This document shows positions 47,443-57,620 of a DNA stretch of 64,000 nucleotides, in pieces. Location of the stretch: assembly GCF_004769235.1 (NCBI RefSeq), contig NZ_RQFG01000005.1, forward strand, positions 682,001 to 746,000. The letters run 5' to 3'. This DNA comes from Leptospira kanakyensis. GTDB lineage: Bacteria > Spirochaetota > Leptospiria > Leptospirales > Leptospiraceae. The position numbers and the translations under genes were made by a program. Each line of letters begins with the position of its first letter. Positions within the stretch are counted from its first letter, which is position 1. A model generated the notes under the pieces. That model did no database searches, was not told where the DNA came from, and was given only the letters and a program-made list of their open reading frames with translations.

Positions 47443-48186
47443 AAAATCAAATAAATAGAGAACCTTGTTCCGGCTTGGTTTTCTATTTATCCTTCTCAAT
47501 CATCAGACATCGCAAGCACTCATTCAGATTCATTTATCTATAGTTTACCCTAAAAAATTAGATTATTTTAATTATCTAATGCTAAGAAAGACAAACAGAA
47601 TTAAATATAAAATTTATCTTCATTATTTTCGAAAGAATTACATTGATTCTAAATATTAGCGCTCTACAAAACATTTAATTATTTTCTTCTTATATTAGGC
47701 TTTTAACTTATAGTTTTCTTTTCCTTATCAATTCATCAAAATGATTGCTACTTTTTCTGAATTAAAAAATATGTCATTTTCAGTTATATATAAATGAAAC
47801 GTCTAAGGAACCACTAACTAGAATAACGAACAACCTAGCTAAAACCAAAAAATCAAACGTAATCATTTCTTTCTATATATTCGACAAAGACTAAATATTT
47901 AAAAATTTTTGGAAACAAAGAACAGATAATTTTTTCAACTATTTTACCGGCAAAATAAATATGTAGATAAAAGATATACGAAAGAGGTATTCGGACTAGT
48001 CCCAGGTCTAAAGTTATAAAAAAGTTAAATTTATGATAACAAAAGTATATTTTAATTTACTAAAGTTGAATTTGTATTCCAATTTTGATACGAAACTATC
48101 CATATATATCCCTTAAATTTCCACTATGTGCAAATTTCACATCACAATAATTTAATAAATCAAAAATTTACTTATGAGGAATGCTA
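47443..48186. other. 744-base AT-rich gene-free stretch before the chemotaxis genes
   Basis: By eye this is well over 70 percent A+T and lacks any convincing reading frame. A weak stem with AGAGAACC and GGTTTTCT (47457-47484) followed by ATTTAT may end the pepA transcript. AT-rich promoter-like words are too common here to choose one. A GAGGA at 48176-48180 serves the cheW gene. Nothing else is supported. Confidence 0.6.
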
Positions 48187-48714
48187 ATGAATAGTAGTGA
48201 ATTGGATTCACTGACTGATGATAACGACGACTTTGACTATGAAGAAGACACAATCGAAAATAGATTTTTAATTTTCTCTTTAGCAGACAGAAGTTATGGA
48301 ATCGAAATTAAAAACATCACGGAAATTGTTGGTATGCAAACCATTACCGAAATTCCGGATATGCCATCTTTTATCAAAGGTGTGATCAACTTACGTGGTA
48401 AAGTCATTGCTCTCATTGATGTCCGAGATCGGTTTCGAATGGCAAACATAAGTTATGATGAAAAAACCTGTATCATCATCCTTAACATTCAAAATCAACT
48501 AATTGGCTTGATTGTAGATACCGTCAAAGAAGTAATCCGGATCAATACTCAGAATATTGAAGAAGCTCCAAAATTTGGAGAGTCTGAAAATAACAGATTC
48601 GTTCAATCCATCGCAAAAATCAATGAAGATGTAAAAGTCTTACTTAACATAGAAAATCTTCTTAAAGACGAAGATAAACATACCTTAGAACAAGCTTTAG
48701 CTATTAAAAATTAA
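48187..48714 (+). CDS. cheW: CheW-type coupling protein
   Basis: A 175-residue CheW domain with an acidic N-terminal tail ([20 protein letters not shown]). Core segments are [20 protein letters not shown], then [19 protein letters not shown] and [13 protein letters not shown]. An ATG two codons earlier is possible, but GAGGA sits at proper distance only from the ATG at 48187. It is followed after 13 bases by a chemoreceptor gene and then by a degenerate CheA gene, so the three form an operon. The segment is notably AT-rich. Confidence 0.9.
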   Translation: MNSSELDSLTDDNDDFDYEEDTIENRFLIFSLADRSYGIEIKNITEIVGMQTITEIPDMPSFIKGVINLRGKVIALIDVRDRFRMANISYDEKTCIIILNIQNQLIGLIVDTVKEVIRINTQNIEEAPKFGESENNRFVQSIAKINEDVKVLLNIENLLKDEDKHTLEQALAIKN

Positions 48715-48727
48715 CAAAGGAAACATT

Positions 48728-50260
48728 ATGAAATACCTCAATAACATGAAAGTAAAATCGAAACTAATCTTAGGTTTTAGTGGGCTAGTTCTGATTATTT
48801 TAATCAATACTATCGTTGGAATCGGCTCATTAAATAATTTAAACGATAGATTAAACGAGATCGTAAGTCTGCACTCACAGAAAGTTCAATTTTCAGAAAG
48901 ATTAAGAATGTACTTTTTACAATTAGTACGTGAAGAAAAAAACTTAATTCTTTCCGTAACGATCGAAGAACAAAACAAAAGGTTGGATCTACGGGCAAAA
49001 GCATATGATGAATTTATAAAATTAAAAGCATCCTTTTTTGATCTATTGGATAATGAAGAAAGAGAAAAAGCTAAATCTCTAGACGAAACCTTCAATACAT
49101 ATTCAAAAGAATTCGAAGTGACTAAATCATTCGCCCTAAAATTTAAAACTAGAGAAGCCCAGTTGCATTCTAGCACGAAAGGTAGGGCAGCCATCACCGC
49201 TATGGATCTAGTAACAAAAGAATTTACCGATATTGCAGTGTCTAAAATGAATGATTCAAAACTCATCGCAAACAAAACTTATTCGTCTATGTTTGTTTTA
49301 CTGGGAACATTACTTTTAGTTTCTTTTGTCCTCGCAAGTATTCTTTCATTTTGGATCATTTCCAGCATCACAAAATCGCTAAATGCAGCAATGGAAATTG
49401 TTGGAATGGTCACATTGGCTTCCGAACAAGTATCCTCAACGGCATTTTCATTAAGTCAAGGTGCGAGTGAACAAGCCGCTTCAGTGGAAGAAACTACAGC
49501 TTCCATTGAAGAAATGTCAGCCTCTGTAAGTCAAAATGCTGATTCAGCAATTGAAACTAATAATATTGCCGATAAGTCTGCGAGCGAAGCTACAGTCGGA
49601 CGAGAGTCTGTTTTAAAAACTTTAGAGGCAATGAAAAATATTTCATCCAGGATCAAAATTATCGAAGAAATAGCTTATCAAACAAACTTACTTGCGTTAA
49701 ATGCCGCAATCGAAGCAGCTAGAGCAGGAAAACATGGAAAAGGTTTTGCAGTGGTTGCTGATGAAGTGAGAAAACTTGCAGAAAGAAGCCAAGTGGCGGC
49801 ACAGGAAATTAATCAACTTTCAAAGAATAGTGTTTCCCTTGCAGAAGAAGCAGGGAAAGTCATTGAAGCAATTGTACCAAGTATCAATCGAACTGCAGAA
49901 CTCGTTTCAGGAATTGCAGTTTCTTCAAGAGAACAATCCGCAGGAATCACCCAAATCTCTACGGCAATGACACAAATGGATCAAACTACACAAGTTTCTG
50001 CATCCGCCTCAGAAGAACTTGCAGCCACTTCCGATGAATTAAAAGAACAAGCCAAACATCTAATGGAGATTATGGAATCTTTAGTGAAACTAAAAATCAA
50101 TTTAAATCAGAAAACAAAAAAGGACAATATCAGTGATATAAAGAACATAGGTTCTGAATTTGGGAAAAAAGCTAATACAGATTTTTCGTTACCCAATTCA
50201 GGAAAAATAAATCCAATTACTTCTTTCAAACAAGACCACAACCATTCTGAAAAATTCTAA
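48728..50260 (+). CDS. Methyl-accepting chemotaxis protein without HAMP domain
   Basis: A 510-residue receptor with a first membrane segment at about 13-33, a four-helix ligand domain of about 150 residues, a second membrane segment ([20 protein letters not shown]) and a cytoplasmic signalling coil. The tip is highly conserved: [20 protein letters not shown] and [18 protein letters not shown]. The usual HAMP linker after the second membrane segment is missing or very short; the signalling helix begins almost directly. No CheR-binding pentapeptide ends the protein. It lies between cheW and the CheA-like gene, 13 and 7 bases apart, and presumably signals through them. Confidence 0.9.
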   Translation: MKYLNNMKVKSKLILGFSGLVLIILINTIVGIGSLNNLNDRLNEIVSLHSQKVQFSERLRMYFLQLVREEKNLILSVTIEEQNKRLDLRAKAYDEFIKLKASFFDLLDNEEREKAKSLDETFNTYSKEFEVTKSFALKFKTREAQLHSSTKGRAAITAMDLVTKEFTDIAVSKMNDSKLIANKTYSSMFVLLGTLLLVSFVLASILSFWIISSITKSLNAAMEIVGMVTLASEQVSSTAFSLSQGASEQAASVEETTASIEEMSASVSQNADSAIETNNIADKSASEATVGRESVLKTLEAMKNISSRIKIIEEIAYQTNLLALNAAIEAARAGKHGKGFAVVADEVRKLAERSQVAAQEINQLSKNSVSLAEEAGKVIEAIVPSINRTAELVSGIAVSSREQSAGITQISTAMTQMDQTTQVSASASEELAATSDELKEQAKHLMEIMESLVKLKINLNQKTKKDNISDIKNIGSEFGKKANTDFSLPNSGKINPITSFKQDHNHSEKF

Positions 50261-50267
50261 TTTTAAC

Positions 50268-51422
50268 ATGGATAGAAAAGAATTATCAACTGGATCTATC
50301 CAAGAAGGTCTACAAAATCATGAGGATTGTAAAAATACAATCCTTTCTGTAGAAGATATTAAAGATCCAGATTTAACCGTAGCCCAGTTACTTGAAGAAA
50401 AGAAAGTTGTTAGCGAAAAACTAAGTACCTTATTAGAACTAGTTGGAGAGTTAGTCATCGCCGAATCAAATATTACACAACATCCAACAATTAAATCGAT
50501 AAAAAACGAAAGCTTAAATTCTACTTTGTCACGGTTTCACAAGATATTAATAGATTTACAAGACGTTGCATTTTCCACTCGAATGATTCCTATATCAGGG
50601 GTATTTAAAAAAATCTCAGGCATTGTTCATGAATTACAAAACCAATCCGATATAAAAGTATTACTACATACCAGCGGTGAAGATACGGAAATTGATAAAT
50701 CCAGAGTTGATTTAATCTTCGAACCAATTGTGTATATTCTAAAAAACTCTATTGAATATGGATTAGAGTCCTCTGACAAAAGATTATCTAATGGAAAATC
50801 CGAAATTAAGAACATTTACTTAAGCGCGCGCCAATCGATAAATGAAGTTTTAGTCACGGTTCGTGATGATGGACATGGACTAGATCGAAGAAAGATTTTG
50901 GAAAAAGCAAAACAAAATGGAATCATAATAGATGATTCTATTCGATTAACAAACCAAGGGACAACCTTTGTTTTAAGAATACCGATATCTCTTGGAACAA
51001 TGGAAGGCACTGTAGTTCGCATTGGTATTAAATATTTCACAATACAAACGGTTGAATTAAGAGAATTTGTAAGTCTTCGCGACAAAAAAGAAATCGAATT
51101 AGACAAAGATCAGAATGTTCTTGATATCCGAGGAACTTTTGTTCCAATTTTTAATATCAATCAAATATTAAATCACAAAGAATCTATCGAATATGATAAC
51201 AAAGATCCATTAATCATTGTTCTAGAGTATGAAAAGAAACTATTAGGCATTCGTGTTGATGAAATCATTGGAAGTCAAAATGTTGTGATCAAACCTTTGA
51301 TAGGCATCATGGAACAAGCACAAGGTGTCAATGGATTTACAATTTTAGGAAATGGAAATGTAAGTTTAATCCTAGATGCGAAATCCATTTTCAGCAAACA
51401 AGAAATAAGCGGAGTGAAATAA
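50268..51422 (+). CDS. CheA-like protein lacking Hpt and part of the kinase domain
   Basis: A 384-residue CheA homologue. The dimerisation domain (KLSTLLELVGELVIAESNI) and the CheW-like C-terminal domain (GTMEGTVVRIGIKYFTIQTV, then VDEIIGSQNVVIKPLIGIM) are intact. The phosphotransfer (P1) and P2 domains are absent. In the ATPase domain the N box reads YILKNSIEYGLE (N160 kept, usual His replaced by Y156). G1 is present (DDGHGLD, 200-206), but only 27 residues separate it from GTTF (231-234), where about 80 are normal, so the F box and the GRGVGMDVV-type G2 box are gone. It is thus probably inactive as a kinase and could act as a structural array component or be decaying. Confidence 0.85.
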   Translation: MDRKELSTGSIQEGLQNHEDCKNTILSVEDIKDPDLTVAQLLEEKKVVSEKLSTLLELVGELVIAESNITQHPTIKSIKNESLNSTLSRFHKILIDLQDVAFSTRMIPISGVFKKISGIVHELQNQSDIKVLLHTSGEDTEIDKSRVDLIFEPIVYILKNSIEYGLESSDKRLSNGKSEIKNIYLSARQSINEVLVTVRDDGHGLDRRKILEKAKQNGIIIDDSIRLTNQGTTFVLRIPISLGTMEGTVVRIGIKYFTIQTVELREFVSLRDKKEIELDKDQNVLDIRGTFVPIFNINQILNHKESIEYDNKDPLIIVLEYEKKLLGIRVDEIIGSQNVVIKPLIGIMEQAQGVNGFTILGNGNVSLILDAKSIFSKQEISGVK

Positions 51423-51432
51423 CAAATAAAAA

Positions 51433-51454
51433 CGGCGGGCATTTTATCCCGCCG
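51433..51454 (-). terminator. Hairpin terminator for the Kelch lipoprotein gene
   Basis: CGGCGGG and CCCGCCG form a perfect 7-base stem with an 8-base loop. Read on the minus strand it is followed by GTTTTTATTTG, and it lies 42 bases after the end of the minus-strand gene. Confidence 0.75.
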
Positions 51455-51495
51455 ATCAATTGAAAAAAGTTTGATACTTAATTCGATTTTAACTT

Positions 51496-53544
51496 TTAAT
51501 AAAACTCTTCTGCATTGTTGAAATAATTAGGTCCATCACTTCCTCCAACAACAATGATACGATTTGTATCGGGAGCTATCGCAGAATGACCATAACGGGA
51601 CAAATTCATTGAATATTCCGGGATCCACTGTTCCAAACTTGGGTCGTATTTTTCTACTTGGTTCGTAACTCCATTATTATAACCTCCAATAGCATAAATT
51701 CTACCTCTCAGTTTGACTACATCAAACAATCCACGAGCATAATTCATACGTTGGTGCATGGCCCAACTATCAGAAACTGGGTTATAAGACTCAACTTGAG
51801 CAGTATAACCTGTTGAAGGCATTCTCCCTCCAATTACATAGAGTTTTTCATCATGGAAAATACAAGCTGAATCAGCTCTAGCCGTTGTCATTGCACGTTT
51901 GTATACCCATTTATTAGTAACTGGGTCAAACTCTTCTACAGTATTTAGAATCGTATTTCCGTTATTGCCACCAACAGCATACATCTTTCCATTATTAACA
52001 CAAAGAGAATGGTGTTGTCTTGGAGTGTCTATTGGTGTGCCGGTTGAAATATTACCAGTTGCTGGATCAAAGATTTCCACTTCCGATAAAGTAGATGAAC
52101 CTCGATTTCCACCAACCAAGTAAATCTTATTACCAAGAACTGCAGCTTTGAATCCATGTTTACCATTTGGCAACTCGCCTACTTTTGACCATGAATTGGT
52201 GGTTAAATCTAAAGCCTCAATCCAAGTAAGGGAAGAACTACCATTATGACCGCCAAATACATAAAATTTATTTTCATAAATTGCAGATGCAAAATAATAT
52301 CTTGCTTGGTTCATCAATACCTTTAGATGAGTCGTTGTGTCATTGGCAGGATCATAATATACAACCACATTATTGTATCCACCTAACCCATAAAAACGTC
52401 CGTTTGCATAGCCACCTACCCCCCGGTTTAGATCTCCGTAAATAGGTAAAGAAGCTTTTACTGCCCAAGAGTTTGTATCTGGAGTATACTCTTCGATGAC
52501 TCTTGCATTTTGGCCCTCGTGACCCCCCATAACATAGATTTTTCCATTTAGAACCATCGAGGTAGCGAATATTCGAGGAGTTGGTATGTTTGTTTTTTGA
52601 GTGAACGTTAGATTTGTAGGGTCAAATTCATAGACAGAACTGAAACTCCATGTTGAAGTTGTACCAGCAAAAAAGTAGAATTTCTGATTATACTCTTGGA
52701 CTGTGTAGTAGTTGTAAATTGGAGAATTTGAAAGTAATTGATTCCATTGGTTAGAAGATGGATCATATACATCGACTTTACCTCTATAGAAAGAATATAC
52801 CTTCCCATCATAAGCAATACTTGAATTAAAATTAGTCACATCGAGCATAGGAGCTCCTGTTGTCCAAGTATCAGTCAAAGTGTCATAAATGTATAACGAA
52901 TTTCTTGCATGAGCTGTATATCCATAGACAGGTGGTGGGTCATACCATTGGAAACAATGCCATAACAATTGATTCACACAGTAAGGGGCTTGATCATATT
53001 GTAACTGGTATACGTACTCATATCCACCTAAGACGTAAATTTTGTTTCCAACCACTGCGGAACTGGATCCGTATCGTGGTCCGGGCATATTTTTAAGTTT
53101 TGTCCACTGTGCAGTTACTGTATTATAAGAGTATGCATTTCCATCTGTTAAGTTACCATAAACATCATTTCCAAATAGATAAATCTTATCCCCTATAGTT
53201 TGTGTTGTTGGATATCTAAAACTTCTTGGTAAATTACTAAGCGTAGCCCAAATATTTTTTAATGGCTCAGGGGCTGGAGTCAACGGCGCAGTGGAACTGT
53301 TATTAGATCCGGTGTTATTCGGTGGTGGTGTGTCGGGATTTCCCGTTCCATTTTCATAACGAATTTCCGGTGGTTTCGCAACCCCAATTAGTGCTAACAA
53401 TTGTGTGGTTTGTAATTCTTTTTCGAGGCCATCATTCCCTAAAAGGCCATTGACTTGATTACATTGGGTAAATGAGAGAAATCCCCAAAGTAAAATTATT
53501 GCAAGTTTGAGTGAATTTTTGAATATTTTTCTTATGTTTTCCAT
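51496..53544 (-). CDS. Kelch-repeat lipoprotein
   Basis: A 682-residue lipoprotein from the ATG at 53544, which has AGGAA upstream; the frame is open six codons earlier. The lipobox is FLSFTQC (Cys28). A Pro/Asn/Thr-rich linker (about 85-110) leads to a long array of Kelch blades, marked by IYVLGGYEY, IYVMGGHEGQ, FYVFGGHNGS, IYLVGGNRGS, MYAVGGNNGN, LYVIGGRMP, IYAIGGYNNG and IVVGGSDGP. About ten to twelve blades imply one or two propellers. It is presumably on the cell surface or in the periplasm and binds a protein or glycan. It is transcribed toward the chemotaxis genes. Confidence 0.9.
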   Translation of the reverse strand: MENIRKIFKNSLKLAIILLWGFLSFTQCNQVNGLLGNDGLEKELQTTQLLALIGVAKPPEIRYENGTGNPDTPPPNNTGSNNSSTAPLTPAPEPLKNIWATLSNLPRSFRYPTTQTIGDKIYLFGNDVYGNLTDGNAYSYNTVTAQWTKLKNMPGPRYGSSSAVVGNKIYVLGGYEYVYQLQYDQAPYCVNQLLWHCFQWYDPPPVYGYTAHARNSLYIYDTLTDTWTTGAPMLDVTNFNSSIAYDGKVYSFYRGKVDVYDPSSNQWNQLLSNSPIYNYYTVQEYNQKFYFFAGTTSTWSFSSVYEFDPTNLTFTQKTNIPTPRIFATSMVLNGKIYVMGGHEGQNARVIEEYTPDTNSWAVKASLPIYGDLNRGVGGYANGRFYGLGGYNNVVVYYDPANDTTTHLKVLMNQARYYFASAIYENKFYVFGGHNGSSSLTWIEALDLTTNSWSKVGELPNGKHGFKAAVLGNKIYLVGGNRGSSTLSEVEIFDPATGNISTGTPIDTPRQHHSLCVNNGKMYAVGGNNGNTILNTVEEFDPVTNKWVYKRAMTTARADSACIFHDEKLYVIGGRMPSTGYTAQVESYNPVSDSWAMHQRMNYARGLFDVVKLRGRIYAIGGYNNGVTNQVEKYDPSLEQWIPEYSMNLSRYGHSAIAPDTNRIIVVGGSDGPNYFNNAEEFY

Positions 53545-53721
53545 TCGCTTTTTCCTGTACATTCAGCATACGGTTAGGTGCACAGAAATGACTAGAAAAT
53601 GCAATAGTTTATCAATAGGTTGGAAAAGTTCTAGAACGTTAAAAACGGTTTAGAAGGGTTTTTAGAACGTAAATTACGTTTTCCTGGAAAAAAAAAATTA
53701 TTTTTTAAAAAATTTTATGTA

Positions 53722-53744
53722 CGCGGGAGTGTTTTTTTCCCGCG
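53722..53744 (-). terminator. Candidate terminator after the MFS gene
   Basis: CGCGGG and CCCGCG form a 6-base GC stem around an 11-base loop, 26 bases after the end of the minus-strand MFS gene, followed by an AT-rich tract with several T residues. Confidence 0.5.
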
Positions 53745-53769
53745 AAGGATTCAAATGAGATAATATTCG

Positions 53770-54987
53770 TTATTTCGAATGTTTACTTAAAACGATTTTA
53801 TGAACACTGTACATAAGGATAACAGTGAGTACGATGGCCGTTGCTACCACATACCCTAAAATATCATACCGTTCCATATAACCACTGGAAGTCTGAATCA
53901 CAATGAGTCCAGCAACGGAGGCTGCAATTCCACCGGAAATTTGTTGGATGGAAGAACTGATCGACATAAAGGCACCTCGATCATGTAAATCAGGAACGGC
54001 AGAAGTCATGGCATTGGCAGAAATCATTCGTGCGGCAACAAATACAAAAAGAAGGGAATTCACCAAAACCACAATTGGCAAAGGAGTGATTTCCATTTTT
54101 GTATAATAAATAATGATACAAGCAGCGATGGCCGATGCAATCACGAACATTCTGTACTTTCCAATGGCATCACTGAGCCTTCCCATAATTGGTCCACCTA
54201 ACATGGAAACCACCCCCGTGACCATATATACCAAAGGAAGATCTTCTAATTTTACCCCAAGATTGTGGACAGAAAATGCAGAACCAAAAGGCATTAACAT
54301 AAATCCACCTGTAGCGAGCAAAGTTGTCGCAACAAAGGCTGGTAAATATTTAGGTTGAGTCAGTGTTTTTACTAAGTGGTGGAAGGCATGTGTATCCGTT
54401 TTGTGGTCAAGGTGGGTAGTGACTGGTTTTAAGTAGAAAAAAATGATAAACCCAACAAGTCCACTGATACCAGCAATCATAAGGAAGGGAGATTGCCATC
54501 CCCATAAATTTGATATATAAATTCCGATGGGAAGACCAAACACTTGGCTTGCGGCAAAGGCTGTCATAATAAATCCCATCACCCTTCCTCTCACTTGCAA
54601 TGGAAACAAATCGGCAACGATGGCAAAGGATATGGAAGAAAGAACACCAGCAAATAATCCAGTCAAAATTCTAGCTCCGAGTAAAAAGATATAACTCGTT
54701 GCGATTCCGCATAGAAAAGTTGCGACCACAAATCCAATGTAAAAAAATAATAACATGTTTTTACGATCAAAACGATCGGCAAAACCTGCAGCTAAGATTC
54801 CAGAGATACCTGCACTAAATGCATAAGCAGAAACCACAAATCCAAATTGTTGCGTTGAAATTTGTAGTTCTTGCATCACCAAAACTCCCAGAGGAGAAAG
54901 GATCATAAAATCAAGGACTACTGTGAATTGCAAAAAGGCAAGGATGCCAACTACGAAAACATGATATCTAGAAAACTTAAAATCCAT
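53770..54987 (-). CDS. MFS transporter (drug/sugar efflux type)
   Basis: A 405-residue major facilitator with twelve membrane segments. The N-terminus (FLQFTVVLDFMILSPLGVLV) and FADRFDRKNMLLFFY, the loop motif A between helices 2 and 3, are characteristic, as is GRVMGFIMTAFAASQVFGLPIG. It resembles DHA1/AraJ-type efflux proteins. The substrate is unknown. It is a single gene, 62 bases downstream of the SpoIIE phosphatase gene on the same strand. Confidence 0.9.
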   Translation of the reverse strand: MDFKFSRYHVFVVGILAFLQFTVVLDFMILSPLGVLVMQELQISTQQFGFVVSAYAFSAGISGILAAGFADRFDRKNMLLFFYIGFVVATFLCGIATSYIFLLGARILTGLFAGVLSSISFAIVADLFPLQVRGRVMGFIMTAFAASQVFGLPIGIYISNLWGWQSPFLMIAGISGLVGFIIFFYLKPVTTHLDHKTDTHAFHHLVKTLTQPKYLPAFVATTLLATGGFMLMPFGSAFSVHNLGVKLEDLPLVYMVTGVVSMLGGPIMGRLSDAIGKYRMFVIASAIAACIIIYYTKMEITPLPIVVLVNSLLFVFVAARMISANAMTSAVPDLHDRGAFMSISSSIQQISGGIAASVAGLIVIQTSSGYMERYDILGYVVATAIVLTVILMYSVHKIVLSKHSK

Positions 54988-55049
54988 GGTATGTAAATAA
55001 ATAGGTTTTCTTAGTTTTTTAACAATTCTAAAAATATCAGTTAGGTCAT

Positions 55050-57620
55050 TTAAATATGAACTTCTTGGTCTATCATTTCCTTTAGTTTGAGGACTTGCGG
55101 ATGTTCTGGTGCCAGGGCGATCAACCTGTCAAAAATCTTTTTAGCCCTATCTGACTTTTTAGAAAGCCGATAACATTCTACCAAATTGATCAGGTTTCTA
55201 ATATGTTTTGGATCCCGGGCTCGAAAACTCTCCGCAAGATCAATTGCCTTTTTTATGTTTTTAGATTTACGATAAGCAAAACTTAATTGAAGCAAGATTT
55301 CATTGTCAGTGACAAAATACGGAAAAACAGATTCCAAAGTTTCTACAGCAACATCATACCTTTTCAGCAACAAAGAAATTCTAGATTTTTCTCTAATTAA
55401 ATTAATGCGGACATCATCATTCAAGGTTCCATTGGAAAGTAAAGATTCAATCATTTGAAATGCTTCTTCAGCATTGCCTTTTTCGAGTAAATCCTTAACT
55501 TTACCATATACATAACTATCTGAGGATTGATCAAAAAGTGAGTCTCGCGAAACTCGTTTAGAAGAACTTAACCATTCTAATCGAAGTAAGGTGAGGTCAT
55601 CAGACAATGACCCTATCTCGAGTAAGTTTTCGACGATCGAATTCAAATCACCATTCGACTTTTCAACTACTTGGAGAAACTTTGTTTCATCTTCATTCAT
55701 TTGTCGAATGCCATCTTCGGAATCTAACAAAACTAAATCATCTCGCCCATCAGATCCAATAAAAATGACATCGCTTTTCTCTAGTGGGAAAACTCTTATT
55801 CGGACGTCTCCATCCATTCCTTTAGTTCCAATTTTTCTAAGTTCCAATTCTTCTTCAATGAACGAAGCCACACCGTCTCGATACAATACAGTCCAAGGAT
55901 GTTCTGCATTCAGATAATACAAAACGCCAGTATCTTCTTCGATAAGACCAAGCACAACCGAGACCAACATGGATCCGTCAAAGGATTCAAATATAGTTTG
56001 GAGTTCATAAAAACATTCTTTGATCCAACGTTCCGGTGATTTATTTTGGCTCTCTAAAATGATTTGAGTACGTTTGATAAATGATAAAAAAACGACTCCG
56101 AGTACAAGTGCTCCTCCGGCACCTTGAATGGATTTACCCATTGCATCCCCATTGATAAAAACTAAATAAGTTTTTCCATTCAAAGTAATGGAATCACTGA
56201 TAATGATATCTCCACCGATTTCTCTTTTTTTACCTTTAAATTCGAATTCTTTTTTTTGTTTCACATAGGAATGGATTAATACGTTGGAAGATTCTGCTTT
56301 CCCTTTACTCAGCGGATCCAAAAGCAAAGAAGTCAGAAAATAATCCCCATCTTGTTGCACTTTTAGTTCTTGTACTTTTGTTAATGTATTTTGTAATTCG
56401 TTTGTCCTTTCTTCTACTTTTTTCTCTAAACTTAAATTGAGTTCCTCAACTTGTCTATGGACACGTAAAAAACGATTTGCAAGTACGACAGCAATTCCTA
56501 AAACAAAGGTCAAAAAACCGAATCTTAATAAATTCAAATTCTGAAATGGCAATAACCCGGTAGCACCTAACACATCCCAAGTCCCTGTACCCAAAAGAAA
56601 AATCAAACCAAGCAAAAGGCGCTTCGCATCTTTATTATTTTTCCTTACCGCAGAAATAGTTAGATATAACAACATCACTGCAAATAGAAGAACAGAAAAC
56701 TGCCAGATCCGAAGAATGGTAACAGAAACAGAACGCGAAACAAAGATCTGAATGACACTCAAAAATAAACTAAAATAAAAATACACCTTTGATATTATAC
56801 TAATCCGTGAACGAAAAAACAAATCAGCAAAAATCAAAAGCCATACAGGAGTTAAAAATACGACAAAATATTCAATTCTAGACTGAGTGAATGGATCCAA
56901 CCCAAAACGATAGATTCCTTGGGATCGAAAAATCATATAGACAGCTAAAAAAATAGAAAACAAAGCATAATACAGGTTATATGATTCTTGTCTTCGTTTC
57001 CAATAGAATAATCCGTGATAAATTCCTACAAAAAAATACAAAAACAATAACATATAAGTTTCGTATTCATCGACTATATTCAAATGTTCGGATGCTAAAT
57101 CTATATTTGCAGGAAAATCATTAAATAGTTTGTATACGTTTAGTTCTTCGCCATCTTCGGCTGCTACCAAAATTCGGATTTGGTTTTGTCCAACTTTGAG
57201 TAAGTTTCGATTGAGCCGAATGATGATATGTCTTTTATAACCACTGATTACGATAACATCGTTTTTGATGACACCACCAGAGGAAATCAAAGTATCATTC
57301 AGATAAATTTCAAAACAATTGGATATATAAGGGATGTGCAAACTAAACGCGTCGTCCTCTGCTTTTTTAAAATCCGTTGGTGACAACAAAATGGATTTGA
57401 GCATTGTGATCTTACGAAGTTGATTTGGTTTCCAATCAAAACTGGAAATAATTGTGGATAACGGGAGTGTGTCTAAGGATTTCCATTTAGAAAAATCTTT
57501 TGGTTCCTTTAATTCAAATCCTTTTGTCACCAACCAGTTCTTTGTTAAATCAATTGGCAAAGAAAAAATCGAGTTCGTAATCAAAAGAAATAAAAATATA
57601 GTAAATAAATTTCGCTTCAT
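55050..57620 (-). CDS. 7TM-DISM sensor coupled to a SpoIIE-type phosphatase and TPR domain
   Basis: An 856-residue protein: signal peptide (1-20), an extracytoplasmic beta-rich domain to about 175 and seven membrane helices (about 185-385). A coiled coil follows (LSLEKKVEERTNELQNTLTK), then a SpoIIE PP2C domain (about 425-665) with GGDIIISDS, FINGDAMGKSIQGAGGAL and IGSDGRDDLV, and TPR units from about 690. The phosphatase and TPR halves are clearly paralogous to the protein at 9547-11943, but the sensor is different. It should dephosphorylate a STAS protein in response to an external ligand. Its ATG overlaps the ppx/gppA-type stop by 4 bases. Confidence 0.9.
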   Translation of the reverse strand: MKRNLFTIFLFLLITNSIFSLPIDLTKNWLVTKGFELKEPKDFSKWKSLDTLPLSTIISSFDWKPNQLRKITMLKSILLSPTDFKKAEDDAFSLHIPYISNCFEIYLNDTLISSGGVIKNDVIVISGYKRHIIIRLNRNLLKVGQNQIRILVAAEDGEELNVYKLFNDFPANIDLASEHLNIVDEYETYMLLFLYFFVGIYHGLFYWKRRQESYNLYYALFSIFLAVYMIFRSQGIYRFGLDPFTQSRIEYFVVFLTPVWLLIFADLFFRSRISIISKVYFYFSLFLSVIQIFVSRSVSVTILRIWQFSVLLFAVMLLYLTISAVRKNNKDAKRLLLGLIFLLGTGTWDVLGATGLLPFQNLNLLRFGFLTFVLGIAVVLANRFLRVHRQVEELNLSLEKKVEERTNELQNTLTKVQELKVQQDGDYFLTSLLLDPLSKGKAESSNVLIHSYVKQKKEFEFKGKKREIGGDIIISDSITLNGKTYLVFINGDAMGKSIQGAGGALVLGVVFLSFIKRTQIILESQNKSPERWIKECFYELQTIFESFDGSMLVSVVLGLIEEDTGVLYYLNAEHPWTVLYRDGVASFIEEELELRKIGTKGMDGDVRIRVFPLEKSDVIFIGSDGRDDLVLLDSEDGIRQMNEDETKFLQVVEKSNGDLNSIVENLLEIGSLSDDLTLLRLEWLSSSKRVSRDSLFDQSSDSYVYGKVKDLLEKGNAEEAFQMIESLLSNGTLNDDVRINLIREKSRISLLLKRYDVAVETLESVFPYFVTDNEILLQLSFAYRKSKNIKKAIDLAESFRARDPKHIRNLINLVECYRLSKKSDRAKKIFDRLIALAPEHPQVLKLKEMIDQEVHI

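Noticed and set aside
48001..48180. Specific promoter in the AT-rich leader of cheW
   Set aside because: Many A/T-rich words resemble -10 boxes; none has a convincing partner.
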